Part shown: one piece after another, positions 33,301 through 44,831 of the stretch
Layout: the number at the start of each line of letters is the position of its first letter
Numbering within the stretch: the first letter of the stretch is position 1
Assembly: GCA_022432975.1 (NCBI GenBank)
Contig: CM039511.1
Coordinates: forward strand, 26,279,153-26,343,152
DNA length: 64,000 bases
Origin: Begonia masoniana
Taxonomy: Eukaryota; Streptophyta; Magnoliopsida; Cucurbitales; Begoniaceae
Reading direction: 5' to 3'
Notes under the pieces: model-generated
What the model was told of the DNA's origin: nothing
The model's database searches: none
What the model saw: the letters and a program-made list of their open reading frames with translations, nothing else
Program-made: the position numbers and the translations under genes

Positions 33301-33687
33301 AGAAATCAACGACAATAAACAGAATAAGAACGATGCAGAATAATTTCAACAAACAGAGAGCACAAATCCAACAAAACAGAATAGCAACACAACTCATGCT
33401 AAAACATTATAAACAATTTAAACAGAACACTAGACAAGTTAAAACATTCACAAAAAGTAAAAACATGCTGACAGAACTTAAACAATTCACGACATCAAAC
33501 AGAAAATAAAACAGACAATAGAAACAATAAACAACATGCTTTCAATCTAGCATCCTAAGTCCTGCAAAACAGAAAATAGACATGCCTCAAATGATTAATC
33601 ATGTTACAGGACACAAGAGACACAAACAGGGGCTGGAAAACAGACCCGAAATGCAAACCAAAAGAGCACTTAGGCTCTGATACCAAA
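30329..33687 (-). other. Element G internal region, non-coding
   Basis: 3359 bp, A-rich on the plus strand, with only chance frames. It contains an imperfect duplication of about 165 bp (31465-31620 and 31637-31790, both with ATACGGGCCATGGTTA and GGTTAATATGGCAAAATTA), a short repeat AAACAAGCTAAAGACTAGCC at 32980-33022, and a more GC-rich island at 31220-31330. Primer site and polypurine tract are at its two ends. Packaging or structural signals may lie here but none could be recognised. Confidence 0.8.
33671..33686 (-). other. Primer-binding site of element G
   Basis: The plus strand TAGGCTCTGATACCAA is the inverse of TTGGTATCAGAGCCTA, matching initiator methionine tRNA. It ends one base before the LTR at 33688 and fixes the element's orientation as minus. 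Confidence 0.85.
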
Positions 33688-34794
33688 TGATGGGCTACGG
33701 GCCTGCAATGGGGTTAGAAAACGCTTGCGGAAGACAATTAAAACGAAACAAGAATCGGTGCTCGAAATCACCCCAAAACAGACGCTAAAACAGATAAAAA
33801 ATAGAGGAAGAACAAAGAGAATGGCGAGGAAGGGAAAGAGAGTTACCGAGCACTTGAGGAGGTGGGTGTTGCTCAGAGTGCTGCGGAAATGATGGAGGAG
33901 GGAAATGAAGGCCCGAAACCGACCCCATAACGACTCGGCATTTTCGGGTGACAGAATTCCTTCGTTGCCAGCGAAGGAGTTCTCGGCGGCGGGAACTATG
34001 GCGTTCGCCCTTTCTCCTCGCTTCCATGGCTTGGAAGAAGAAGAGAAGGACTAAGAACACCCCCTAGCAGCCACAAGCTCGGGGTGCAATCGGGGGCTTC
34101 ATCCAGGCGCTGCGCGCCGATGAAGCACCGAGAGAAACTCTCTCTGTCGCTCGCGGAGATCGCTCCGAACAAGAAGAAAAATTCTTCTTTAAATTTCCAA
34201 ATATTCATTCAACTGGATAAAATTTTACAGAGGTGGAAGGAAAGCTTAAATACAAGAGGGAGAATAGGGGAAGAAGAAGAAGAGAGGCGCTTGGAAAATC
34301 ATCGGGCAACGGCTAGAAAAAGAGCCGTTGGCAGCGAAGAAGAAGCTGCTCGGGCGGTTCGGTCTGCAGAATGCACTCCAGGCCGGTTCACTTCTTTGCC
34401 CCTTGGTTCAGCTTTGGTTCAAGCTTTGTTCTCCTTGGTTCATCCGGTTCAACTGGGTTCCTCTTGGTTCGGCCTTGGTGCAGCATTCTTTAGGCCTCGG
34501 TTCACCTTCCTTTGAGGACTATTACAAAAAACTACATTCTAAAAGACTAAAATTTGTCAATTAATGAGTTTTAAACAAAAACTAAAATTTCCTAAAAATA
34601 TATAAATTAAATACAAGGCTCGGTTACATAATTTGAATTAAAGGAAAACAAATTCCTTCTTCAATGATTTCCTCCAAGCCTTGAGAAACCATTTACCTAC
34701 AAAATTCCACAAGTCCATTAGATATATAAAATAAATAAATAAATAAATACATACATTGACTTGTGCTCGATGGATCAGGACCGTGGGCATATCA
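33688..34794 (-). repeat. Element G 5' LTR (right)
   Basis: 1107 bp, starting TGATGGGCTACGG and ending ATATCA before the CTAAG target copy. It differs from the left LTR by scattered single substitutions, for example ACGGAAGAC against GCGGAAGAC and CGTAAGCAT against CGTGGGCAT. Confidence 0.92.
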
Positions 34795-36422
34795 CTAAGT
34801 AAGGGCATAGTGGTAAATTGTGAACTTATAATGGATAACCTATTTAAGGAAAGAGGCTTTGTGATTAAATGCACTGTAGCCGCCACTCTTTCCCTACTCT
34901 CCTCTCTCGGTATTCAGCTCAAGCAGCAGAGCTCTCTAGGCGATTCTTCCATCTGATTTTCTACAAACTAGGTGAGTTCTATTTCGATTCCTTGCTGCAT
35001 TGGTAACTATCGATGATTTGGGGAGTGGATAAATGTGAGTTTCGAGAATGCTGTGAGCTAACTAGTTCGGGTTTTGTGGTAATCGGAGATGTATAATGAA
35101 CTAAGCTCCTAAACTAGTTTCCATAGGCTTCTCGATAGTGTAGAATGAGGTTTAGTAAAATCTAATCGATAATCTTTCCATGGTTTTAGGTTGAGTAAGC
35201 TCCCAAAGTAGTTTGCAACACCGATGTAACGCCCAGGTTTTCGGGTTTTCAGATTTTCTGATTTCTAGGGTTATTTTTATAAATAGGTAATTTAATCCTG
35301 TTTTGCGAGCGGGAGGTTTCATTAGTGCTCTAGGAATTTATGAGGATTTTTAGAGTAATAAGTGAAATTTTTGAAATCCAAATCAAAAGAGTAATGCTAG
35401 AGTTCCCGTTTTAGCCTTTTAGTATGTTAATTCGTAAAAATAGTAAAATAAGTCCGTTTTGCGAACGAGAAGTTTCGTTAGAACCCTAGGAATAAATTGA
35501 AATATTTAGTGAAATAAGAAAATTTCAGAGAAACCAAATCGATAGGTTAAATAAGGAAATTGATAGAAAGTTTGAGTGAGGGGCAAAATGGTAATTAGAA
35601 TAAAATAATTATAAATTTATATTAAACTCTCCCTCACCTCTATCCCTTCACGATTCACTTCCAGCAAACACCCCCCCCCCCCTGTTCTGTTTCTCCTCTC
35701 CCTCCCGCGGCGAGTTCTCCCTTGTGCGACGAAGGCTCCGTTCCGACAACTGATTTCTTCTTCGTTTTCTTTGACGATTCAATCCTCTAGGTAAGCCCTA
35801 AGCTCTAGACATGTTTAGTTTTCGGTTTAGGGTTGTTATTCGTTAGGTTTTATCGATTTAAGGTTTGTGTAAATTTATTTTTTTGGTTAGAAATCGTTAG
35901 TTTTGAAAATATTGATGAATGATTGATGATAGATTGATGGTTATTGATGATTTTAGATTGAAAATTGATATAGAGTTTGATTTTAGTGTTTAGAAATACC
36001 GTTTTAATGTAGATTAGAATTCTGAATTTTGGGCTTCATCGTTAGCGTTAATTCAGAAATTAGCTGTGGTATATTAAAGTAGACGTTATGGGTATTGTTT
36101 GGGCGTTTGAATTGTTGAGATCGGATATCGGATTAGGGAGAAATTAGTGAATGAAATGTGCACGTGAGGTGTTCGATGAATTGCCTGAATGAATAGTTGA
36201 ATTGATTTGAATTAAAGTTAAGAGGAATTGAGCTCCGATTTGGTTAGGGACGTGAGAAATATGTTTTGGGGTGTCGGTAAAGGATTAATTTCACTTGAGA
36301 TGTTTTTACGAAAATGAGAGTTTAGTTATCTCGAGCGAGTTCTAATGCAACGTTTTTATGTTTAGGTTTTTCAGGTTCCTCAGTTGAGGTTTCAGATAGA
36401 GAAAAATTGCTAAGGACGCCAG

Positions 36423-36944
36423 GTAAGTAGTGTATGTTTACGTGTTGCCCTTTTGGCCTACATCACAGGACGTTAGGATTTGTTTGCATGTTTTACGTAT
36501 GTTTAGTCTATGCATCATGTTTTTTTGAAACGATACGAAAATGTTTTATGCATATGTTTGAAAAGTATAACGTAGAAAATATAAAGTGTCTGAGGGAAGT
36601 GGTTCACCCTTCAGATGTAAAATGGTGGAAAGTCCAGAAAATGTATGATGTCCGAAGGAAGTGGTTCAACCTTCGGATGAAGTTGTGGAACGTCCAGAAA
36701 ATGTATGATGTCCGAAGGAAGTGGTTCAACCTTCAGATGAAGTTGTGGAACGTCTAGAGATGGAGAAATTAATCCGCCCTCCATTGGTAGAGGATTACAT
36801 GAATGAATGATGGAAACGAAATGATTATGTACGATGAAACATGAATGAAACGATAGAAACTGCATATGTTAAGTTAAATGTTTTAAGTTCATATTGTAAC
36901 TACTTGCTAAGCATTAGGCTTATAGTTTGAGTTTTGTGATGTAG
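36423..36944 (+). promoter_or_regulatory. Intron-like cassette in the H 5' LTR
   Basis: GACGCCAG|GTAAGT, then GCCTACATCAC, CTATGCATCATGTTTT (near 36508), GCTAAGCATTAGGCTTAT (near 36906) and TGATGTAG|GTTA ending at 36944; 522 bp. The 671-bp duplication copies everything except the donor, giving a second acceptor at 37615. In the 3' LTR the donor is at 41202 and the acceptor at 54250, also about 521 bp once element I is removed. Confidence 0.5.
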
Positions 36945-37792
36945 GTTAAGAAGAACAGGTACGGTGAGTTGCACGAGCACATTAGGATTACGGACACGGT
37001 TGGAGGAGTATGATCATGGCGGCATCCCGACGATATTGTTAGGGCGATTCCGACCGTGGTTAGTAGGTGTTTGTGGTTAGTATGAGGATGTGTTTTTTTT
37101 TGGGTACGTTTAAGTGTTCGGTTTTGGCCTACATCACAGGACGTTAGGATTTGTTTGCATGTTTTACGTATGTTTAGTCTATGCATCATGTTTTTTTGAA
37201 ACGATACGAAAATGTTTTATGCATATGTTTGAAAAGTATAACGTAGAAAATATAAAGTGTCTGAGGGAAGTGGTTCACCCTTCAGATGTAAAATGGTGGA
37301 AAGTCCAGAAAATGTATGATGTCCGAAGGAAGTGGTTCAACCTTCGGATGAAGTTGTGGAACGTCCAGAAAATGTATGATGTCCGAAGGAAGTGGTTCAA
37401 CCTTCAGATGAAGTTGTGGAACGTCTAGAGATGGAGAAATTAATCCGCCCTCCATTGGTAGAGGATTACATGAATGAATGATAGAAACGAAATGATTATG
37501 TACGATGAAACATGAATGAAACGATAGAAACTGCATATGTTAAGTTAAATGTTTTAAGTTCATATTGTAACTACTTGCTAAGCATTAGGCTTATAGTTTG
37601 AGTTTTGTGATGTAGGTTAAGAAGAACAGGTACGGTGAGTTGCACGAGCACATTAGGATTACGGACACGGTTGGAGGAGTATGATCATGGCGGCATCCCG
37701 ACGATATTGTTAGGGCGATTCCGACCGTGGTTAGTAGGTGTTTGTGGTTAGTATGAGGATGTGTTTTTTTTTGGGTACGTTTAAGTGTTCGG
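36451..37792 (+). repeat. 671-bp tandem duplication in the H 5' LTR
   Basis: TTTTGGCCTACATCACAGGA at 36451 recurs at 37122. The copies differ at about one base (GATGGAAACG against GATAGAAACG). The junction has TTTTG microhomology. Within each copy, 60-bp units (ATGTATGATGTCCGAAGG) repeat two to three times. Confidence 0.92.
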
Positions 37793-38227
37793 TTTTGTTT
37801 AAATGCAAGATTTGATCGGAAAGGTATGAAAAGTTAAGTTTTGATGAATATGTTGGGTTGGTATGAGTTAGGTGTCTATTTTGTTTGGAAATGATTAGGA
37901 GGTTTTGAGTATGTGTATAGAAATGTCATGGATGAAAGTACGAAAAGGTTACATTTGTGGATCGAATGGTTTTGATAGAAAAACGTACGAATGTAGAGTT
38001 TTGATGTGAATACGGTGTTTGTAGAATGTTTAAGGGGTGAAGTCATTATTTGGGAAAAATATACTGGAATTGTTTGGATCGAAGTATAGAGATTATGTTG
38101 ATGAAACAGGAAGGAAAGAGATAAAAAAAGGGATAGAAAAATTTGTACGTCTAATTTAAGGAGGCTAAGTTAGGAGTAAGTTATGGTTAGGCCGTGACGG
38201 CCCTGACCGGGTTGGGGTCGTTACAGT

Positions 38228-38241
38228 TATGGTATCAGAGA
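38228..38241 (+). other. Primer-binding site of element H
   Basis: TATGGTATCAGAGA begins within a few bases of the 5' LTR end at 38225 and matches initiator methionine tRNA, as in A and B. Confidence 0.8.
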
Positions 38242-38415
38242 CACGTGGTCGCAATTGTTCAGTGGATTACCTAACAATGCCACCCGCCCTATGGAAGTGC
38301 TTCGCCAACTATAAGTGTTTAAGTTTAAGTAATGATCTATAGATGTTTATAGTGTTTTGTGTTTTCTAACATGTCCAGGTACAAGAAAAGGCCGTGAGTA
38401 CCTAAGCAACCCTGA

Positions 38416-39537
38416 ATGGATCCCAATAGCCAGTTTATGGACATATTACGCCAACAGTCAGAACAAATAGGGGTTTTGCTAAATCAAAATGGACAAGGCA
38501 ACGATTCTCAGGACCAAGGTGGAGAAAGGTTTAGACGGCTTAGGCCCCCGACATTCGATGGACAGTCTTCGGACCCCACTTGTGCTGAGGAGTGGATCCG
38601 TAAGATCGAGAACATGTTTACAAATGCTAAGGTAGAGGAAACTGACAAGGTAACATGTGCAGTATTCAACTTGGATAAGGATGCCATTTTCTGGTGGGAC
38701 ATAGTGATGGCTGCTACGGATACGAAGGTTATGACGTGGGAACAATTCAAGACGACATTCTACAATAAATATTTTAACCGCACCCATCGAGCCAACAAGA
38801 GAGCAGAGTTTTCCAAACTACGCCAAACAGGAATAGTGGCCAAGTATGTACAAAGGTTTGAGTCTTTATCTCGCTATGCAGGTCCTTAGGTGGGCAACGA
38901 TGAGGACAAAGTTTTCCAGTTTGTGGAAGGTTTAAAGTTAGAGATTTTGAAAGGAGTAAAGACTGCGGGCATCGACGACGTGCCATACCATTTGGTTGTG
39001 ACTAAGGCCTTAGAACTGGATGATATTGAGATAAAGCTACAACAATAAAATGAGGCATCGAAGAAGCCCTTCAGAGAAATTACAACTCCACAGAGTGATG
39101 AAGAACAACAACCACCGAGGGGCACAAAAAGGACGAGTGATGAGGAATTTAGTCAAGGAAATGGAAAGCGTGCCTCTGGATATTCTCAGTTCCCTCAATG
39201 CCCAATGTGTAAGAAGTTCCATGATGGGGTGTGCAAGGCAGGTTCTGACCGATGTTTTAATTGTAATGAGCAAAGTCATATTTCTACGGACTGCCCAAGG
39301 AAGAATCTAGGAAGGTGTTTCAAGTGTCAAGAGATAGGACATCTCTCCAGGAATTGTCCGAAGAAAGGTAAAGGGCCGTGTTTTGTTTGCAATAGGACGG
39401 GCCATCTTGCCAGGGACTGCCCGACACGGAACAAGGGACCCACAAGTGTATCTCCAAGGATCTTCTCCCTCAGCAGTGCAAACAATGAAGAGCAGCCTAT
39501 CGTAGTTGCAGGTACGTGTCATTTTAATTATTTATAG
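38416..39537 (+). pseudogene. Element H gag, two internal stops
   Basis: Gag capsid and nucleocapsid starting at ATG 38416 (MDPNSQFMDILRQQSEQIG). The retrotransposon-gag core ([15 protein letters not shown], then FWWD and KYFNR) is readable. TAG at 38887 and TAA at 39046 interrupt the single frame, which otherwise stays open to TAG 39535. Three CCHC knuckles are at 39253-39294, 39316-39357 and 39379-39420; A and B have two and I one. The sequence stops at VVAGT, the point where the protease would begin. In the first knuckle the usual Gly before His is Ser. Confidence 0.88.
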
Positions 39538-39991
39538 GAGGTACTAACATAGAAATATTAGAATATAATTGTGTGGGAGTTAGTGGTGGATGTGAGTGTT
39601 GGATTAGAAATGAGATGGTAAGGTGGAGGAGGACTTGGAAGAGAAGGAAATATGATAAGAAGGCTATGTATTAGGTTCTTTAAATTAAGTAATAGAAGAA
39701 ACTTTGAGGAAAACTAGGTGGAGGTTGAGTTAGAGGGATTTGAGAGATTAAGTGATGATGGATTAGGTTGAAAACAAAGGACGTATGAGTGATTGAGTTA
39801 CAAATGCATAGTTAGAAGAATTACAACTTTGGAGATCTAGAAATTTTCGTTACCCGATAGATAATTAAGGCTATAGTGTAATCGTGATTTAGTATTGCAA
39901 CCATAATTACGGGGGTAGCTTTGGAGTGAAAAATAAAAGGATTGGCTAAGCAGCAATTTTGAGGACAAAATTTCATTTAATGAGGAAAGGA
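39538..39991 (+). other. Element H non-coding interval and polypurine tract
   Basis: About 450 bp between gag and the 3' LTR with no pol homology. The last part, TTTGAGGACAAAATTTC, matches the segment that follows pol in A and B, so the true 3' end of the interior is kept. The purine run TGAGGAAAGGA (39981-39991) abuts the 3' LTR. Confidence 0.75.
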
Positions 39992-41907
39992 TGTAACGCC
40001 CGGGTTTTCGGGTTTTCAGATTTTCTGATTTCTAGGGTTATTTTTATAAATACGTAATTTAATCTTGTTTTGCGAGCGGGAGGTTTCATTAGTTGTCTAG
40101 GAATTTATGAGGATTTTTAGAGTAAGAAGTGAAATTTTTGAAATCCAAATCGAAAGAGTAATGCTAGAGTTCCCGTTTTAGCCTTTTAGTATGTTAATTC
40201 GTAAAAATAGTAAAATAAGTCCGTTTTGCGAACGAGAAGTTTCGTTAGAACCCTAGGAATAAATTGGAATATTTAGATAAATAAGGAAATTTCAGAGAAA
40301 CCAAATCGATAGGTTAAATAACGAAATTGATAGAAAGTTTGAGTGAGGGGCAAAATGGTAATTAGAATAAAATAATTATAAATTTATATTAAACTCTCCC
40401 TCACCCCTCTCTCTTCACGATTCACTTCCAGCAACGCCCCCCCTCCCCCCCTTCCCCCCGCGTTCTGTTTCTCCTCTCCCTCCCGCGGCGAGTTCTCCCT
40501 TGTGCGACGAAGGCTCCGTTCCGACAACTGATTTCTTCTTCGTTTTCTTCAACGATTCAATCCTCTAGGTAAGCCCTAAGCTTTAGACACGTTTAGTTTT
40601 CGGTTTAGGGTTGTTATTCGTTAAGTTTTATCGATTTAGGGTTTGTGTAAATTTATGTTTTTGGTTAGAAACCGTTAGTTTTGAAAGTATTGATGAATGA
40701 TTGATAATAGATTGATGGTTATTGATGATTTTAGGTTGAAAATGGATATAGAGTTGGATTTTAGTGTTTAGAAATACCGTTTTAATGTAGATTAGAATTC
40801 TGAATTTTGGGCTTCATCATTAGCGTTAATTCAGAAATTAGCTGTGGTATATTAAAGTAGACGTTATGGGTAACGTTTGGGCGTTTGAATTGTTGAGATC
40901 GGATATCGGATTAGGGAGAAATTAGTGAATGAAAATGTGCACGTGAGGTATTCGATGAATTGCCTAAATGAATAGTTGAATTGATTTGAATTAAAGTTAA
41001 GAGGAATTGAGCTCCGATTTAGTTAGGGACGTGAGAAATATGTTTTGTGGTGTCGGTAAATGATTAATTTCACTTGAGATGTTTTTACGAAAAGGAGAGT
41101 TTAGTTATCCCGAGCGAGTTCTAATGCAACATTTTGATGTTTAGGTTTTTCAGGTTCCTCAGTTGAGGTTTCAGATAGAGATAAATTGCTTATGACGCCA
41201 GGTAAGTAGTGTATGTTTACGTGTTGCCCTTTTGGCCTACATCACAGGACGTTAGGATTTGTTTGCATGTTTTACGTATGTTCAGTCTATGCATCATGTT
41301 TTTTTGAAACGATACGAAAATGTTTTATGCATATGTTTTAAAAGTATAACGTAGAAAATATAAAGTGTTTGAGGGAAGTGGTTCACCCTTCAGATGTAAA
41401 TAGTGGAACGTCCAAAAAATGTATGATGTCCGAAGGAAGTGGTTCAACCTTCGGATGAAGTTGTGGAACGTCCAGAAAATGTATGATGTCCGAAGGAAGT
41501 GGTTCAACCTTCGGATGAAGTTGTGGAACGTCTAGAGATGGAGAAATTAATCCGCCCTCCATTGGTAGAGGATTACATGAATGAATGATGGAAACGAAAT
41601 GATTATGTACGATGAAACATGAATGAAACGATAGAAACTGCATATGTTAAGTTAAATGTTGTAAGTTCATATTGTCACTACTTGCTAAGCATTAGGCTTA
41701 TAGTTTGTGTCATTACCCTTTCTCGTATTCTAGCAAATTTTTTTTTTTTTTTTTATACACCTTTACTTTAACTGTACGTAAGGCGGAAATCTCAATCGAA
41801 GTTCATTTAGTAAATCGTTTAAAACCATTATTAAAAACAATTAAAACTTAAAACAATAAAACATTTAAAACTATTAAATAAATAAATCTCTTTTTTTTTA
41901 TATCATG

Positions 41908-42148
41908 GCGATCAGTCGCCCAAAAGGGGGGGGCGACTGATCGCCCCAGGCGATTTGCAACAGGCGATCAGTCGCCTGTTGAAAAATCGCCTGTGGCGAC
42001 TGATCGCCACAATTGTGGCGATTAGTCGCCACGCTCTCTGGATTTTTCCAGAGAGCAGCGACCTGCGAGTGACCAGAGGCGATTGCTCGCCACCCAGAGG
42101 CGAGCAATCGGCAGGCTCTCTGGATTTCCTCCAGAGAGCCGAGTTTCT
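41908..42148. repeat. Hairpin cluster in the 3' LTR of I
   Basis: A run of inverted repeats: GGCGATCAGTCGCC...GGCGACTGATCGCC, then one around CAACAGGCGATCAGTCGCCTGTTG, then TGGCGACTGATCGCCA, CTCTCTGGATTTTTCCAGAGAG and CTCTCTGGATTTCCTCCAGAGAG. The other LTR has the same cluster at 52115-52350. Its position and the CTCTCTGGA stem correspond to the palindromes of K. Confidence 0.85.
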
Positions 42149-42644
42149 TTCTCCCCCTTTCTCTTTTCTTCACCCTTACACGCCCTGCACTTCACCATTC
42201 TTAACATCACAAAACACAACACACAGTAACACTATAACTTCTCACTTTTACTCACCACTTCTTCACCCAATCCATTCATCCTTCCATAAACATAAATTAT
42301 CAACCTCAATTGACTTTACTCAAACTTCTCAAAACCACATAAATTTACTTTAACCGAAATCATTTCATAAAAAACGAACCGCGTGTTCCGTTTAAAAGTT
42401 TAACATATCCTTCCTGTTTGAAAAACATCAAACACTTTAAAAACACAATGCATAATCTATCCGATCTCCATACATCCTAAAAACATATCAAATACCTACA
42501 ATTATCATTGCCCAACATTGTCCAAAAACTCTCAAAAACACCTAACCGTAGAGTCAATTAGCCCTGCCAAAAACACGCTCTGCCGCCACGAGTTCCGCCC
42601 ATCGGACCAGCTACACTTGATCGTCATAAGGATGCTTCCTCAGA

Positions 42645-43700
42645 AACATACAATTTGTCCCGTGAGAAACATACAATTTGTCCCGTGAGAAACATACAAT
42701 TAGTCCCGTGAGAAACATACAATTTGTCCCGTGAGAAACATACAATTAGTCCCGTGAGAAACATACAATTTGTCCCGTGAGAAACATACAATTTGTCCCG
42801 TGAGAAACATACAATTTGTCCCGTGAGAAACATACAATTAGTCCCGTGAGAAACATACAATTAGTCCCGTGAGAAACATACAATTTGTCCCGTGAGAAAC
42901 ATACAATTTGTCCCGTGAGAAACATACAATTTGTCCCGTGAGAAACATACAATTTGTCCCGTGAGAAACATACAATTAGTCCCGTGAGAAACATACAATT
43001 TGTCCCGTGAGAAACATACAATTAGTCCCGTGAGAAACATACAATTAGTCCCGTGAGAAACATACAATTTGTCCCGTGAGAAACATACAATTTGTCCCGT
43101 GAGAAACATACAATTTGTCCCGTGAGAAACATACAATTTGTCCCGTGAGAAACATACAATTTGTCCCGTGAGAAACATACAATTTGTCCCGTGAGAAACA
43201 TACAATTTGTCCCGTGAGAAACATACAATTTGTCCCGTGAGAAACATACAATTAGTCCCGTGAGAAACATACAATTAGTCCCGTGAGAAACATACAATTA
43301 GTCCCGTGAGAAACATACAATTTGTCCCGTGAGAAACATACAATTTGTCCCGTGAGAAACATACAATTAGTCCCGTGAGAAACATACAATTTGTCCCGTG
43401 AGAAACATACAATTTGTCCCGTGAGAAACATACAATTTGTCCCGTGAGAAACATACAATTTGTCCCGTGAGAAACATACAATTAGTCCCGTGAGAAACAT
43501 ACAATTTGTCCCGTGAGAAACATACAATTTGTCCCGTGAGAAACATACAATTTGTCCCGTGAGAAACATACAATTTGTCCCGTGAGAAACATACAATTTG
43601 TCCCGTGAGAAACATACAATTTGTCCCGTGAGAAACATACAGAAAACATACAATGATGTCCGTGAGAAACATACAATCAGACCCGTGAGAAACTTACATC
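42645..43700. repeat. 23-bp minisatellite, about 45 units
   Basis: The unit is CGTGAGAAACATACAATTTGTCC, with a T/A variant (AATTTG or AATTAG). Unit starts fall exactly every 23 bp from 42661 to 43627, then two irregular units follow at 43661 and 43684. The opposite LTR has six. Since 23 is not a multiple of three, the array opens all minus-strand frames with the same peptide; these are not genes. Confidence 0.95.
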
Positions 43701-44831
43701 AGTCAGAATTCATGATCATTCGTTGTCTTAATATTACATAAAACATGTTCATAAATAGTTCGTATGCACTTTAAGAAAACTTGATGCATGAGGAGACATA
43801 CTTAGAAACATCTATCGAAGGACCACTAAACTTCACTAAGGCACTACTTAACTACCCTTCTTACCATCAACCCGTATAACTATCTAACTTCGTCACAATA
43901 AACATAATCAACATCGTTACGACGTAGGGCCTTAGGGGCCGGAAACCTAACACTCACTTACCTGGCATCCTAGATATGCCGAGCACCGTCCTTTGAGCTT
44001 GAGTCACCTAGGGCATTTAACAATACATCGTTAATATCAACTCTCAAACATCAAATCTAACAAATCGACGTCTCGAGCTAGGACAAATTTCTCTAAAACT
44101 CGAATTAATTTCATTCGGACATTTCATCGAGCACTTAGTGCTCACCAACTTTAAAAAAACTCCATTAATGGTGTTCACCAACCTCCAACAACCAACTCTT
44201 AACATTAAACCTCAACCAACACCATTAATCTGCTCCAACAATCCTCAATAATCACTAATACGTCATCAATGAGAAATAAATAAATAACCCTAACGATTTC
44301 TAACAAAACCCCTAAATTTCTTCACAGACCCTAAATCAAAATAACTCCAAAACTACAAATAAACTTGTCTAGAGTGTAGAACTTACCTAGCACGTTGTTT
44401 TGTCGAAGAAAACGGGAAAGAAGATCGCCGGAATCGGAGGAGTCGCCGGCGTTGAGGATTGGCGATGGAGAAGGAGCAATCGCGAGGGAGAGGGAGAGTA
44501 TTCGTGAGGGAGAAGAAAAGTGAGGGGAGAGAGAGAGTTTAGGTTTTTAATAAAACTTTACTTAATAATTTACCTAATTGCCCTTAGTTTAAATTCCTTA
44601 ACTTAAATCGTTATTTCGTCTATTGATTTGATTTCTCCAAAGCTCCCTTATTCCTCCAAATATTTCTATTTATCCTTAGGGCTCTAACGAAACTTCCCGT
44701 TGGCCATTTAGACTTTACCTATTATTTCTACGAATTAAGACTCTATAAATGCTTAAAATATTGGAATTCTAAACTTATGGCCCAAAATCTTTAAAATGAA
44801 ATTTCCGGGTGTTACATCCTAACCTCCTTAT

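Larger units (their letters stand above)
29222..34794 (-). mobile_element. Element G: non-autonomous LTR retrotransposon without genes
   Basis: TGATGGGCTACGG...GGGCATATCA, 5573 bp, flanked by a perfect CTAAG duplication (29217-29221 and 34795-34799). Two LTRs of 1107 bp each (29222-30328 and 33688-34794) differ by only about 14 substitutions by eye, so it is fairly young. The primer site (inverse TTGGTATCAGAGCCTA at 33671-33686) sits beside the right LTR and the polypurine tract (inverse AAGAACCGGGAGGGGA at 30329) beside the left, so it reads on the minus strand. The 3.36-kb interior has no gag or pol. Its size and structure fit a LARD-like derivative; the autonomous partner is unknown. Confidence 0.9.
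35225..38225 (+). repeat. Element H 5' LTR with internal duplication
   Basis: 3001 bp. A 671-bp segment occurs twice in tandem (36451-37121 and 37122-37792), nearly identical. The 3' LTR has one copy, and subtracting it gives 2330 bp against about 2359 bp there. The leader region (about 35630-35790) is pyrimidine-rich and includes a long C run near 35670. Confidence 0.92.
41708..44816 (-). repeat. Element I 3' LTR with expanded minisatellite
   Basis: 3109 bp against 2322 bp for the other LTR. The excess comes from the 23-bp array, partly offset by a loss of about 120-140 bp. The lost piece includes the acceptor-like and branch-like blocks, so this copy keeps only the donor-like motif (inverse CTTACCTGG near 43957). 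It starts TGTCATTACCC where the other LTR has TGTCATGACCC. Confidence 0.92.

Noticed and set aside
36434..37428. 107- and 104-codon frames in the H 5' LTR
   Set aside because: They lie in the tandem-repeated cassette interior; the 60-bp unit keeps the frame open. No homology seen.
41740..41754. Poly(T) run as the tail of a processed insertion
   Set aside because: The same T run occurs in the other LTR of I (51941-51950) at the same place, so it is part of the LTR.
42624..43676. Many long minus-strand frames with a repeated MYVSHGTNCMFLTG peptide
   Set aside because: They arise from the 23-bp minisatellite, which reads the same peptide in all three frames and lies in an LTR.
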